A stretch of 64,000 nucleotides of DNA from UBA7185 sp964606855 (GTDB lineage Bacteria > Bacillota > Peptococcia > Peptococcales > Peptococcaceae). Where the stretch lies: the NCBI GenBank assembly GCA_964606855.1, contig CAZSHM010000002.1:1-64000 (forward strand). Reading direction: 5' to 3'. Below, piece after piece: positions 1-7,712 of the stretch (the first letter of the stretch is position 1; each line of letters begins with the position of its first letter). Below the pieces are notes generated by a model, which saw nothing but the letters and a program-made list of their open reading frames with translations, was not told where the DNA came from and did not search any database. The translations under genes and the position numbers were made by a program.

Positions 1-166
1 GCGGGCGATGCCGTCCGGGCGGACGAACCAGGCGGCGCGGACGGGCGCACAAAAGCGCCCCGCCGGATGCATTGCTCCGGGAGGACGCTGAGGGGAGACC
101 GACGCCATGCTCCGCAGACTTCCGCGATCTGCGGCGGGGCGCGCCGTCCGGCACACCCCTGCGGCG
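1..166. other. Left window edge, no gene seen
   Basis: No reading frame here has a believable start, ribosome binding site and protein-like composition. A six-base inverted repeat (GGGCGC at 43-48, GCGCCC at 55-60) is present but has no T-run on either side, so I do not call it a terminator. The stretch is the 3' side of the HD-domain gene, whose transcript may continue out of the window. Confidence 0.5.
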
Positions 167-826
167 CTAGAGGATCTGCTGCTGATTGATCGTAAGGCGG
201 AAGCGCAGATTCAGTTTCTCGGCTGCCTTGCGGCAGAGGATCATGCGCTCGAGGAAAATCTCAAAATAATCCATCACCGCGCACATCTGCGTGTCGATTT
301 CGAGGCGGAGCTCGATGTGGCTGTCCTTGACCACCCGGAGTTCCGATCGCTTGACGGAGTAGTTCACCCGGTCGTGCATGTCGAACGTCGCGAAGTCCTG
401 ATTCCGCACACGGCTGGAACGCACGTCCGCCTTGTCGGAGAGAATCAGCGCCGCTGCCACAGGACTCACCGGAAAAGCCGACCCCTCGTCGTGATTGCCG
501 ATGGCGGAGATGATGGTGGCGATGTCCTCCGGATCGGCGCCCATGCGGTTCAGGATACTGTAGGCCAGGAGTGCGCCGCTCTGGGCGTGATCCTGACGGT
601 TAACCATGTTGCCGATGTCGTGGAGATAGCCCGCGATGCGCGCCAACTCCGCATCCCGCGCCGAATATCCCAGCTGCTGCAGGATCTCGTAGGCCTGATT
701 GGCCACCCTGTGCACATGGGCGAAACTGTGCTCCGTGTAGCCCATCACCCGCAGGGAATCATCGGCGCGCTCAATGTACGTGCGCACCTCCGCCGACCGA
801 TAAATATCTTCAAATGTGATTTTCAT
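167..826 (-). CDS. HD-domain phosphohydrolase
   Basis: A 219-residue soluble protein of the HD superfamily (metal-dependent phosphohydrolases). The signature is visible: His39 in the first helix, the HDIG-type motif at residues 69-72, His80, and a second histidine-rich segment (GNHDEG) near residue 110 with an Asp in LSDKAD near 131. The start at 826 is chosen because a GGGAGGGA box lies upstream and the protein then begins directly with the domain; a longer reading frame continues but is low in protein character. The substrate cannot be told from sequence. It is divergent from the glutaredoxin gene, so the 127 bases between them should hold both promoters. Confidence 0.8.
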   Translation of the reverse strand: MKITFEDIYRSAEVRTYIERADDSLRVMGYTEHSFAHVHRVANQAYEILQQLGYSARDAELARIAGYLHDIGNMVNRQDHAQSGALLAYSILNRMGADPEDIATIISAIGNHDEGSAFPVSPVAAALILSDKADVRSSRVRNQDFATFDMHDRVNYSVKRSELRVVKDSHIELRLEIDTQMCAVMDYFEIFLERMILCRKAAEKLNLRFRLTINQQQIL

Positions 827-953
827 GATTCTATGTCCCTCCCGCGCAAAGGTCCGCCTCTTTTCGCCCGGGCCTGCGCATCCCGCGCAGCGCGTGTCAG
901 CCTGTTTGTCTTTTCTTTCCCTGTACCATCTCTCAGAAAGGAGGCGAATCGAT

Positions 954-1229
954 ATGCCTGAACCAGACAACAAGGTGGTCCTCTACACGATGGATCATTG
1001 CCCCTACTGCCTACAGCTGAAATTATTCTTCCAGCGCCAGGGCATTCCCTTCACCGAGATCAACACGTCCGCCCACCCGGAAACATTAAAGTTCCTCCAG
1101 GACGAGACCAATTTTCTCACTCTTCCCCAAGTCTTTGTGGGTGACACATTCCTGGGCGGCTACGACAACATCATCGAACTGCACCGCAGCGGGAAATTTC
1201 AGCGCATTTTTGGGCTGGAGCCCCGCTGA
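954..1229 (+). CDS. Glutaredoxin-like thioredoxin-fold protein
   Basis: A 91-residue glutaredoxin-family protein. It has the dithiol active site CPYC at residues 16-19, the cis-proline loop TLPQVFV with Pro58, and the C-terminal glycine pair (68-69) followed by Asp71 that contacts glutathione or a related thiol in the family. It should reduce disulfides or act in redox transfer in the cytoplasm; which low-molecular-weight thiol it uses is unknown. The start at 954 has a strong AAAGGAGG box, so the longer upstream frame was not used. It is a single plus-strand gene, convergent with the minus-strand gene ending at 1239. Confidence 0.85.
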   Translation: MPEPDNKVVLYTMDHCPYCLQLKLFFQRQGIPFTEINTSAHPETLKFLQDETNFLTLPQVFVGDTFLGGYDNIIELHRSGKFQRIFGLEPR

Positions 1230-1238
1230 GCGGCCTGC

Positions 1239-1736
1239 TCACGCGGCGGAGCCGGGCACACCGTAAGCAGCCAGCAGTGCGAAGGAGAGCAGCACCGCCA
1301 CGAACACCATCCCCAGCAAAATTTTGAAGTTGGTGCCGGCGTTCTCTTTGTAATGCTTTTCTTTCGCGGCGCCCTCCAGCTTGGAAGATTCTTCGATCAG
1401 TCGGTCAATATGGCGCATATAGCAGTAATTTCCGAAAAATCCAAAGAAAAGACAGAGAAGCAGCTGTACCGCGACGCTCACGTAGGTAAACTCGTATGCC
1501 ACGCTCAGATAGACGGCGCCAAAGTTCAGCAGCATGCCGACAACGCCCCAGCCGAGCATCTGGCGATAAAAGCACCAGAAGCTGCTGAAGAGGAACGCAC
1601 AGAGATTGAAGCTGATCTTGCTGTTCTTTTGCCGCATGGCATCGAACTTCTTCATGTAATAGCGAAACTTGTCTCCCCCGCCGATAAATTTTTCGTACTC
1701 TTTTCTGCGCATCCTCGCGCTGATCTCCGCGGCCAT
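1239..1736 (-). CDS. DUF2628-like membrane protein
   Basis: A 165-residue membrane protein. The first 45 residues are charged, then come about three hydrophobic segments: the FNLCAFLFSSFWCFYRQM stretch typical of DUF2628 proteins, a second pair around residues 75-110, and a last helix near the C terminus. Function of the family is not known. The start at 1736 has GGGGAGGGA six bases upstream. An extended -10-like hexamer (TATAGT preceded by TGC on the minus strand, 1830-1835) lies upstream but its -35 is weak. Stop is ten bases from the convergent glutaredoxin stop. Confidence 0.6.
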   Translation of the reverse strand: MAAEISARMRRKEYEKFIGGGDKFRYYMKKFDAMRQKNSKISFNLCAFLFSSFWCFYRQMLGWGVVGMLLNFGAVYLSVAYEFTYVSVAVQLLLCLFFGFFGNYCYMRHIDRLIEESSKLEGAAKEKHYKENAGTNFKILLGMVFVAVLLSFALLAAYGVPGSAA

Positions 1737-1955
1737 GCGCCATCCCTCCCCTTCCACACAGCTCCTGCCCCGCCTGCCGTTCCCGCCGGCGGCCGATCGC
1801 ATCTTGCACAGCACGCACTATCATGCCTTACTATAGCAGCGACCGCCACGTTCTTTCCGATGGTCACCCCCCGGCAGGAGCGTGTCGTTTCCGCCAATTC
1901 ACACGCCATTTCCAATCATAAAAAAACACACACTGCTGTCGGTTTGACTATAAAA

Positions 1956-2150
1956 TTATGTTTTCTTTTGGTAAGATACAAGGATGCTTAATAGACCAGC
2001 AGAAGTCAGAAGAAGGAGGGCAAGTGGAATATTTGGGTAGACGAAAACAAATAGCAGGGTGCTGATGAGAGAAGCAAGCAAGGCAAACTGTAGAATTGGG
2101 AGATATTGCTTCCTTCGGCTCTGTGCGTTTCTCTGTTTATCCCTCGACAT
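1956..2150 (-). CDS. Small two-helix membrane protein, unknown
   Basis: A 64-residue hypothetical protein with a basic N-terminal 16 residues, two hydrophobic helices (about 18-38 and 41-58) joined by a YPNIP turn, and a QKKT tail. The composition is that of a real small membrane protein and a GGAAAG box precedes the ATG at 2150. It sits in an AT-rich patch (about 1890-2160) that differs from all flanking DNA, which suggests recent acquisition or relaxed selection. I do not recognise a family. The same frame stays open upstream as far as 2348, but that part is antisense to the next gene and was excluded. Confidence 0.5.
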   Translation of the reverse strand: MSRDKQRNAQSRRKQYLPILQFALLASLISTLLFVFVYPNIPLALLLLTSAGLLSILVSYQKKT

Positions 2151-2241
2151 TATACTTTCCAGCCCCCTTTTTGCCTTCCAACTCTGTCCGGCCCGGCTGT
2201 CCCGGCGAAGGCATTCTACCTCGGAAAGAGACGCCGCAAGA

Positions 2242-2667
2242 TTATCCGTTTTTCTGCATTTCCCGGTACAGGCGCACGACCTCCTCCAGCGCGCTCTGCA
2301 CCAATTTGGCGACGTTGTGCTCCCCCACCCCCACGAGGATGTTGTCACACTGGTTGAACGGCAGCAGCACGCGCTTGGCGCTGCTCTGCGCCACGGCCTT
2401 CGCCATCGCGGGTGTCACCTCGCCCAGCAGCGCGTCGGCGATGACGATGCCCACCGGCCCTACAATCACATCCGCGCGGCGGCTGTTGACCACGACGGCG
2501 TTCTCCCCCGTGGCGCCGCGATCCGCGCCCGCCTTGAGCATGGCCGAAGTGGCCGCGCTGTTGGTGCCCACCGCCGTCACCTGCACATCCGGCAGGGCCT
2601 GCTTGATCCCGATCACCAACTGCCGGCCCACGCCTCCGCCCTGTGCGTCGATCACCAAAATCTGCAT
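2242..2667 (-). CDS. DUF3842 family protein
   Basis: A 141-residue protein starting MQILVIDAQGGGVG, the nucleotide-binding-like beginning characteristic of the DUF3842 family found in anaerobic Bacillota. A second glycine-containing stretch (VTAVGTNSAATSAML) and VVNSRRADVIVGPVGIV follow. Family function is unknown. The start at 2667 is favoured over the ATG at 2694 because AAAGGGGG lies just upstream and the family begins at this methionine. It is followed after 94 bases by the small membrane gene and preceded by a Cys-rich gene on the same strand. Confidence 0.7.
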   Translation of the reverse strand: MQILVIDAQGGGVGRQLVIGIKQALPDVQVTAVGTNSAATSAMLKAGADRGATGENAVVVNSRRADVIVGPVGIVIADALLGEVTPAMAKAVAQSSAKRVLLPFNQCDNILVGVGEHNVAKLVQSALEEVVRLYREMQKNG

Positions 2668-2703
2668 CCGCACGGCCCCCTTTCTTCTCCGCAACCGCCT
2701 GTC

Positions 2704-2988
2704 TCAGATTTCCCGCGTCCCCGCGTCCTCCGTCCGCGCGGGGCCGTACTCCTTCCGATAGATCTGCGCCGCCAGCGATTTATCCGTGTAGAATTTTCCG
2801 ACTTGGGTCGATGCAAACGCTTCCAGCTTGGACGGATCCTCGATCAACTCCCGCAGATAGTACTCCGCGAGACCTGTGTTGAACCGGCCCAGCCACTGCC
2901 GGCAGGTGCCGCAGCTGCAGCCGCATACGCAGTCGCTGCCCGTCTTTTTGGCGCAAAACACGTCTGTCACTTTTTTCAATCTGCTCAT
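2704..2988 (-). CDS. Small cysteine-cluster protein, unknown
   Basis: A 94-residue protein with six cysteines packed into residues 12-29: C12, C20, C22, C24, C26 and C29, giving alternating CxCxCxC ending in CGTC. Such a cluster usually binds metal (zinc, copper or an Fe-S centre). The rest (WLGRFNTGLAEYYLRELIEDPSKLEAF and onward, described here only in part) looks helical and soluble. I recognise no family. It lies between DUF3842 and a membrane protein on the same strand with short gaps, so the three may be co-transcribed with rbgA. Confidence 0.5.
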   Translation of the reverse strand: MSRLKKVTDVFCAKKTGSDCVCGCSCGTCRQWLGRFNTGLAEYYLRELIEDPSKLEAFASTQVGKFYTDKSLAAQIYRKEYGPARTEDAGTREI

Positions 2989-3039
2989 CCCCTCGTTTCT
3001 TCTCCCTCGCTCCCTGCGCCGCTCGGCACGCTGCCCCCC

Positions 3040-3492
3040 TCACAGCGTCTCCTGGTACGGCTCCAGAAGCTCCGTGATCTGCCGGTACAGCCGCATGGAC
3101 AGATGCTCCATGCTGATGCGGTAGCGCCGCTTGCCGCCCACATAGAGGTAGAGACAATGGGAACCCTGGGCATACTGCACCTCGCCGAGAGAAAACGTCA
3201 GCCACTGCGGATAGAGAAAAATCTTGAGGCGCACGCCGCCCCTGCTCAGTGCAATGCGGTCCGGATACAGATTGTTCAGGTAGAAGGCTGCCAGAACCAG
3301 GAGGACGGACGGCAGCTGCCACACCGCAAGCGAGGGGAGCAAAAAACTGCACAGGAGCGGCACTCCCAGCAGCACCGTCATCTTGACAAGAAGGATGATG
3401 CGCTGGTTGACCAGATAGACGGCCTCCTGCGGAAAGGATCCGTCCGGCATAAGCAGTGCCTCCGCCTGATCCGGGTTTTGTTCCCGCGCCAT
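3040..3492 (-). CDS. Membrane protein with PH-like C-terminal domain
   Basis: A 150-residue protein. After a polar N terminus it has two hydrophobic segments (about residues 33-53 and 58-75), then a beta-rich soluble part with the pattern NLYPDRIALSRGGVRLKIF, which resembles bacterial PH-like domains behind paired helices. Function unknown. The gene lies 32 bases downstream of the rbgA stop on the same strand. I cannot assign a family with confidence. Confidence 0.5.
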   Translation of the reverse strand: MAREQNPDQAEALLMPDGSFPQEAVYLVNQRIILLVKMTVLLGVPLLCSFLLPSLAVWQLPSVLLVLAAFYLNNLYPDRIALSRGGVRLKIFLYPQWLTFSLGEVQYAQGSHCLYLYVGGKRRYRISMEHLSMRLYRQITELLEPYQETL

Positions 3493-3524
3493 CCCGCTCC
3501 CTCCTCTCCATCGCGGCCGCCGCG

Positions 3525-4400
3525 CTATTCCAGCGTGATGCGCCCGATCCTGCCCTGCCGGAAGTCCAGGAGAACCGCCCGGGCCGTCTTGTCACAGTCC
3601 AGCCGCCCGCCCTTCAGCAGATCGCCGCGGTTTCGGCCGATCTGCTCCAGCACCGCCAGAGGCCCATCCGCTGCCGGATCCGGCTCCGTGCCGCCGGCGG
3701 AGAGATGCAGACTGTATCGCGCCGCCAGTTCCGCCGGATAGTGCGTCTGCAGGTAGGCGAGCAGGTGCAGCGCGACCTCGCGCGCGTCGTACACGTCCTC
3801 GGGGATCGCGCCCGTCATCGCAAGACGATCCCCCACGGCCGGATCCTCAAATTTAGGCCAGAGAATGCCCGGCATGTCCAGGAGTTCCAGATCGGCGTCC
3901 AGCCGGACCCACTGCGCGCCGCGCGTCACTCCCGGCTTGTCCCCGGTTTGGGCTGCCTTCTTGCCCGCCAAGAGATTGATGAGGGTGCTCTTGCCCACGT
4001 TGGGAATGCCCACCACCATACAGCGCACCGTCTGCCCGCGGACACCCCGCCGCGCCAGGCGCTCCCGCTTCTGCCGCGTCAGGTCGAAAAGCGCCGCCTT
4101 GAGCCGGCCGATCAGCTGTTTTCGGCCCGCGGCGGCACAGAAGGCGAAGGCGCGGCAATCCGCCTGCGCCTGGAATGTCTCCACCCAATCGGCCGTCCGG
4201 CGCGGATCCGCCAGATCCTCCTTGTTGAGGAGAATCAGACGCGGTTTTCTGCCGCCCACCAGCTCGCCGAGCAACGGATTGCGGCTGCTCTCCGGCGCGC
4301 GGGCATCCACCATCTCGATCACCGCATCCACCAGTTTCAGCTGCTCCTGGATCAGTTTTTTCGTCTTTGCCATGTGGCCGGGAAACCACTGTACCGCCAT
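3525..4400 (-). CDS. rbgA: Ribosome biogenesis GTPase RbgA (YlqF)
   Basis: A 291-residue circularly permuted GTPase needed in late assembly of the 50S subunit. The permuted order is visible: G4 NKED at 59-62 comes first, then G1 GIPNVGKST at 131-139, the G2 threonine at 159 in PGVT, and G3 DMPG at 175-178. The N terminus VQWFPGHMAKTKK is the typical RbgA start. A C-terminal helical domain follows. The ATG at 4400 lies three bases after the stop of the upstream UvrA-like gene, so the two are almost certainly co-transcribed. Confidence 0.95.
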   Translation of the reverse strand: MAVQWFPGHMAKTKKLIQEQLKLVDAVIEMVDARAPESSRNPLLGELVGGRKPRLILLNKEDLADPRRTADWVETFQAQADCRAFAFCAAAGRKQLIGRLKAALFDLTRQKRERLARRGVRGQTVRCMVVGIPNVGKSTLINLLAGKKAAQTGDKPGVTRGAQWVRLDADLELLDMPGILWPKFEDPAVGDRLAMTGAIPEDVYDAREVALHLLAYLQTHYPAELAARYSLHLSAGGTEPDPAADGPLAVLEQIGRNRGDLLKGGRLDCDKTARAVLLDFRQGRIGRITLE

Positions 4401-4403
4401 CCG

Positions 4404-7115
4404 CTAAAACCTCGCATTCTCGGCATCCGCCGGCTCTCTGCCACCCCGCCCGCCGGATCCCCGGGCGTCCTGTCCCCCTGTGCGCCGCGCTCTCGCAGAA
4501 TCCGACGCTTCCGCAAAGGTTCCGCTGCCGGCATCCGCCGCAGGCCCGCCGCTCCCGCGCGCCATCACACGCCGCAGGAACCTGCCGGTCTGACTGGCTT
4601 CGCAGGCGCAGATCACCTCAGGCGTGCCTGCCGCCACGATCTCTCCGCCCAGCACACCGCCGCCCGGGCCCATATCGACCACATAATCCGCATTCCGAAT
4701 TACGTCCAGATCATGCTCGATGACGATCACGGTCGCGCCGTTCCCGATCAGGCGGGAAAATACCCGGAGCAGCGTCTCCACATCCAGCGGGTGCAGGCCG
4801 ATGGTCGGCTCGTCAAAGACAAAAATCGTATCCGCCTGCCCGCGCCCCATCTCACTGGCGAGTTTCAGGCGCTGCGCCTCGCCGCCGGAAAGGCTGGGCG
4901 TCTCCTCGCCGAGCGTCAGATAGCCGAGGCCGAGCTCCTGCAGCACGCGCAGCCGCCGTGCGACGAGAGGCAGATCCGCACACGCGGCGAGCGCCTCGTC
5001 CACGCTCATAGCCATCAGCTCCGGGAGGGATTTCGCCGCGCCGCCCTGCTTCGGCTGCCGCCGGATGCGGTTCGCCGCTTTCGAATAGCGGGAACCGCCG
5101 CAGTCCGGACAGGGAATCTTCACATCCGGCAAGAACTGCACGTCCAGATCGATGGTGCCCGTGCCGTCGCAGGTTGGGCAGCGCAGACTCCCGGTGTTGT
5201 AGGAGAAATCTCCCGCCTTGCAGCCGTTCTGTTTTGCGTCCGGCGTCTTGGCGTACACCTTCCGCAGCTCGTCGTGCACATTCGCATAGGTCGCGACCGT
5301 GGAGCGCACATTGATCCCGATCGGCGTGGCGTCGATCAGCTTGATCTGCGCGATTCCTTCGGCGGAGATTTCCCGGATGTGCGCCGGCGGCTTGTCGCCC
5401 CGGACCGCCGCCTCCACGGCCGGAACCAGACTCTCCAGGATCAGCGTCGTTTTCCCCGAACCGGACACGCCGGTCACGGCGATCAGCCTGCCCTTGGGCA
5501 AATCCACCTCCAGCGGTTTCACTGTGTGGAGCGCCGCGGTGGAGAGATGGATGGTCCCGAGCGAGAACAGCTCCTCCGCCGGCACGCGCCGGCCGGCGCG
5601 GATGGTTCTTTCGCCCGAGAGAAAGCCGCCGATCTTGGAATTTGCATCGCGCGAAACCGTCTCCACCGTGCCCTGCGCGATAATCTCGCCGCCGCCGGCG
5701 CCGGCGCCCGGGCCGAGCTCAAGAATCCAGTCCGCCTGCGAAAGCACCTGCGTGTCATGATCGACCAGCACCACCGTGTTGCCGTCCGCGACCAGATCCC
5801 GCATCACGCCGGCCAGCCCCTCCAGATTCGCCGGATGCAGACCGATGGACGGCTCATCGAGCACATAGAGGACGCCGGTCGTGCGGTTGCGCACCGCGCG
5901 CGCCAGCTGCATCCTTTGTCGCTCCCCGGTGGAAAGCGTGGATGTGGCGCGGTCCAGTGTGAGATAGAAGAGCCCCAGTTCCGTCAGGCGTCTTGCGGCG
6001 CCGCGGAAGGATTCGCAGATCTGTTCCGCCATCGGGCGCATCTCCTCCGGGAGAGAGGCGGGTACGCCGTCCACCCACTCCGTCAGGTCGGCCAGCGTCA
6101 TTTTGCAGGCGTCCGCGAGGGAGATCCCGCGCAGTCTCGGCGCCCGCGCCGCGTCGCTGAGGCGGGTTCCGCCGCAGTCCGGGCAGACTTCCTCGCGCAG
6201 AAATTTTTCCACGCGCTTCATGCCCTTCTCGTCTTTGACCTTGGCGAGGGCATTCTCCACCGTATATGTGGCGTTAAAGTAGGTAAAATCCATATCCCCG
6301 GCCGCGCCGCTCGTCTTGTTCTGATAGATAATGTTCTTCTTGACCGCCGGGCCGTGAAACACAATCTCCCGCTCCCGCTCCGTCAGATCCCGGAACGGCA
6401 CATCGGTGCGCACCCCCATTTCGCGGGCGATGTCCTTCATCAAGGACCACATCAGCGTCTGCCAGGGCGCGACCGCGCCCTCGTCGATCGTGAGAGACGC
6501 ATCCGGCACCAGTTTTGTCTCGTCCACCGTGCGGACGACGCCCGTGCCGTCACAGGTCTTGCAGGCGCCCCGGCTGTTAAAGGCGAGTTCCTCCGCGCTC
6601 GGCGCGAAGAAGGATTCCCCGCACACGGGACAGACCAGCGGAAGCCCCGCGGCCACATTCAGCGACGGCGCGACCGCGTGCCCGTTCGGGCAGCGGTGCG
6701 TGGCGAGGCGAGAAAACATCAGCCGCAGACTGTTCAGGAGTTCCGTCCCCGTGCCGAACGTGCTGCGGATGCCGGGCACGCCGGGCCGCTGGCGCAGCGC
6801 CAAAGCGGCCGGGACGTAGAGCACCTCGTCCACCTGCGCCTTCTCCGCCTGCGTCATTCTCCGGCGCGTGTATGTGGACAGGGATTCCAGATAGCGCCGC
6901 GACCCCTCCGCATACAGAATGCCCAGCGCCAGGGAAGATTTTCCGGAGCCGGAAACGCCGGCAATCCCCACAATTCGGTTCAGCGGAACATCGACGTCGA
7001 TATTTTTCAGATTATGTACCCTTCCGCCCCGGATCCGTATGCTGTCCGGCCTTTTCGCCCGGTCCGCACTGTTCCCCCGTGTTTCCAGCTCCGCCGTCTT
7101 TGTCTCGTTTTTCAT
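4404..7115 (-). CDS. UvrA-like ABC ATPase lacking the UvrB-binding domain
   Basis: A 903-residue UvrA paralogue with two ABC modules: Walker A GVSGSGKSS and GVSGSGKTT, signatures LSTGERQ and LSGGEAQ, Walker B VLDEPSIGLHP and VFDEPTIGLHP. Zinc motifs are present (CPVC with CKTC, CPDC, CPTC with CPDC). Right after RSTFGTGTE the sequence goes directly to CPNGH and the first zinc module, so the roughly 120-residue UvrB-binding insert of true UvrA is missing. This is the UvrA2-type layout, linked in other bacteria to DNA-damage or drug tolerance rather than core excision repair. The last 50 residues are Gly/Ala/Arg low complexity. Start 7115 (alternative 7133). Confidence 0.88.
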   Translation of the reverse strand: MKNETKTAELETRGNSADRAKRPDSIRIRGGRVHNLKNIDVDVPLNRIVGIAGVSGSGKSSLALGILYAEGSRRYLESLSTYTRRRMTQAEKAQVDEVLYVPAALALRQRPGVPGIRSTFGTGTELLNSLRLMFSRLATHRCPNGHAVAPSLNVAAGLPLVCPVCGESFFAPSAEELAFNSRGACKTCDGTGVVRTVDETKLVPDASLTIDEGAVAPWQTLMWSLMKDIAREMGVRTDVPFRDLTEREREIVFHGPAVKKNIIYQNKTSGAAGDMDFTYFNATYTVENALAKVKDEKGMKRVEKFLREEVCPDCGGTRLSDAARAPRLRGISLADACKMTLADLTEWVDGVPASLPEEMRPMAEQICESFRGAARRLTELGLFYLTLDRATSTLSTGERQRMQLARAVRNRTTGVLYVLDEPSIGLHPANLEGLAGVMRDLVADGNTVVLVDHDTQVLSQADWILELGPGAGAGGGEIIAQGTVETVSRDANSKIGGFLSGERTIRAGRRVPAEELFSLGTIHLSTAALHTVKPLEVDLPKGRLIAVTGVSGSGKTTLILESLVPAVEAAVRGDKPPAHIREISAEGIAQIKLIDATPIGINVRSTVATYANVHDELRKVYAKTPDAKQNGCKAGDFSYNTGSLRCPTCDGTGTIDLDVQFLPDVKIPCPDCGGSRYSKAANRIRRQPKQGGAAKSLPELMAMSVDEALAACADLPLVARRLRVLQELGLGYLTLGEETPSLSGGEAQRLKLASEMGRGQADTIFVFDEPTIGLHPLDVETLLRVFSRLIGNGATVIVIEHDLDVIRNADYVVDMGPGGGVLGGEIVAAGTPEVICACEASQTGRFLRRVMARGSGGPAADAGSGTFAEASDSARARRTGGQDARGSGGRGGREPADAENARF

Positions 7116-7217
7116 GATTCTCTGCTCCCGCATCCTTTTTCCCGCTGCTGCGCGGCCCGGCATCGTATCGCTCCGGTCGGCCCGCGCAAAGACGCAAACT
7201 GTCTGCGCGGCAAACCT

Positions 7218-7246
7218 ATTATAGCAGGGATCCGCCCGGGACGCAA
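7218..7246 (-). promoter_or_regulatory. Sigma-A promoter of the UvrA-like/rbgA operon
   Basis: On the minus strand, -35 TTGCGT (7241-7246), 17-base spacer, -10 TATAAT (7218-7223) preceded by TGC, an extended -10. It is about 100 bases upstream of the UvrA-like start and back to back with the plus-strand promoter at 7278. Confidence 0.6.
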
Positions 7247-7277
7247 GCGCGCGATGAAGTTCGGCGCGAAATAGGCC

Positions 7278-7307
7278 TTGACAACCGCCCGCCACCCATG
7301 CTAGTAT
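7278..7307 (+). promoter_or_regulatory. Promoter of the polyamine-operon leader
   Basis: Perfect -35 TTGACA at 7278-7283, 18-base spacer, -10 TAGTAT at 7302-7307 on the plus strand. Transcription would start near 7314, about 400 bases before the decarboxylase start. Diverges from the promoter at 7218-7246. Confidence 0.6.
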
Positions 7308-7313
7308 AAGTTG

Positions 7314-7712
7314 AAATGACGAGGAGTCTTTTCAAAGCAATTATTCTGGACCACTCCCCCCGGGAGTCGAGGCCATACGGACAGCCGGGTCCACTGCCGA
7401 CCGGCGGCCATCGCGCTGCCTTATTGATTGCCTGCAATGAAAGGAAAATAAGTCGGTTCCTTCATAACCAATCTGCGCCCGCGCGCAACCTTGTGAAACG
7501 GTCAATAAGAGTAGTAAAAGTATGATTGCTATATAGACTCTGATCCTTCCGTCCCTGTCTGAATTTTCTGTACCCTTTCCCCGCTCGTCTTGTCTGCTTT
7601 TCTCATGCGCAGGCGCGCGGCGGAACAGTGCTTTCAGATATCCTACGCAAGCTGTGCCAGCGCGCGGCCTGCGTTTTTTTTGTTGTGGAGAAACCCGAAA
7701 GGGGGAAGTCCT
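7314..7712 (+). promoter_or_regulatory. Long structured leader RNA with attenuator
   Basis: About 400 bases without a convincing gene separate the promoter from the decarboxylase. Visible structure: GGAGT at 7323-7327 can pair with ACTCC at 7353-7357, in competition with the hairpin ACTCCC/GGGAGT at 7353-7367; a GCCGG-GTC/GAC-CCGGC stem at 7384-7405; and a nine-pair hairpin at 7437-7465. After an AT-rich patch with an extended -10-like TGCTATATA (7528-7535, possibly a second promoter) comes a pyrimidine-rich single strand (about 7540-7604). Then GCAGGCGCGC at 7609-7618 can pair with GCGC-G-GCCTGC ending at 7672, consuming the 3' arm of the terminator at 7645-7681. I recognise no known riboswitch or T-box motif. 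Confidence 0.6.
7645..7681 (+). terminator. Intrinsic terminator in the leader (attenuator)
   Basis: ACGCA (7645-7649) pairs with TGCGT (7670-7674), and inside it GCTGTGC pairs with GCGCGGC around a four-base CAGC loop; eight T follow (7674-7681). It ends 31 bases before the GTG of the decarboxylase, so it must be bypassed or prevented for the operon to be expressed from the upstream promoter. Confidence 0.75.

Noticed and set aside
43..60. Inverted repeat GGGCGC/GCGCCC as terminator
   Set aside because: Only six pairs and no T-run on either side; expected by chance in GC-rich DNA.
3456..7274. A 1272-codon open frame on the plus strand
   Set aside because: It is antisense to the UvrA-like gene and rbgA, rich in Arg, His, Gln and Pro, with no domain; a typical by-product of GC-rich third positions.
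7314..7480. 6S RNA or another independent small RNA
   Set aside because: I could not find long closing pairing between ends or a terminator at the 3' side of this part; it is better read as part of the operon leader.
7316..7525. A 69-codon frame in the polyamine leader as a possible leader peptide
   Set aside because: It would start almost at the transcription start with no ribosome binding site, and its codons show no clear run of one amino acid.
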